Assembly: GCA_030619185.1 (NCBI GenBank)
Contig: JAUXBW010000155.1
Coordinates: forward strand, 1 to 5,563
Length of the DNA stretch: 5,563 nucleotides
Reading direction: 5' to 3'
Source: Methyloprofundus sp.
GTDB taxonomy: Bacteria > Pseudomonadota > Gammaproteobacteria > Methylococcales > Methylomonadaceae
In this document: positions 5,512 through 5,563 of the stretch, piece by piece
Layout of the letters: each line of letters opens with the position of its first letter
Position numbering within the stretch: position 1 is the first letter of the stretch
The notes under the pieces: model-generated
What the model saw: only the letters and a program-made list of their open reading frames with translations
What the model was told of the DNA's origin: nothing
The model's database searches: none
Position numbers and translations under genes: made by a program

Positions 5512-5563
5512 GCGAGTTCCTGTTTAACCTCTTAAGTCGGAGGCCAAGCGGTCTTAGGAAGAC

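Noticed and set aside
5520..5563. 3' end of feoB at the right edge
   Set aside because: One minus-strand frame ends in TAA here, but the nine residues visible cannot be matched to FeoB, and repeat-like bases overlap.

Overview
The window looks like a chromosomal stretch of a moderately AT-rich Gram-negative bacterium, most likely a gammaproteobacterium. The reasons are a FeoC-type regulator of the Feo iron system, two lipoproteins with non-Asp +2 residues (outer-membrane sorting), a YniA-like fructosamine kinase, and short GGCTAAAGCC-cored palindromic repeats in the spacers. A methanotroph-like lineage (Methylococcales) would fit the repeat style and the FeoC sequence, but this is a guess from memory. 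No rRNA, tRNA, CRISPR array or transposase gene was seen.

Layout, left to right. Bases 1-59 hold the last codons of an unidentified plus-strand gene, followed by a hairpin/T-run terminator that is half of an inverted pair of palindromic repeats (101-160). Every complete gene is on the minus strand. Reading rightwards along the plus coordinates (so from last to first in transcription) they are: a fructosamine/ketosamine-3-kinase family protein (303-1187); a TPR lipoprotein (1427-1969); an LPP20-like lipoprotein (2154-2759); a three-helix membrane protein of unknown function (2810-3355); a HerA/FtsK-superfamily ATPase (3401-5059); and a FeoC-like protein (5281-5511) whose expected partner feoB would lie beyond the right edge.

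herA, the membrane protein gene and the LPP20 gene are tightly packed (spacers of 45 and about 50 nt) and could be one transcript, with the TPR lipoprotein 184 nt further on under its own possible promoter. The kinase stands apart behind a 239-nt spacer holding an A/T hairpin terminator and an 8-bp inverted repeat. No gap without a gene exceeds 300 nt.

No defence or mobile system can be demonstrated. The points most worth a second look are the dispersed palindromic repeat family, which occupies three of the spacers, and a HerA ATPase with no nuclease partner in view, followed by envelope genes. Protein family assignments rest on motif recognition only; no database search was run.
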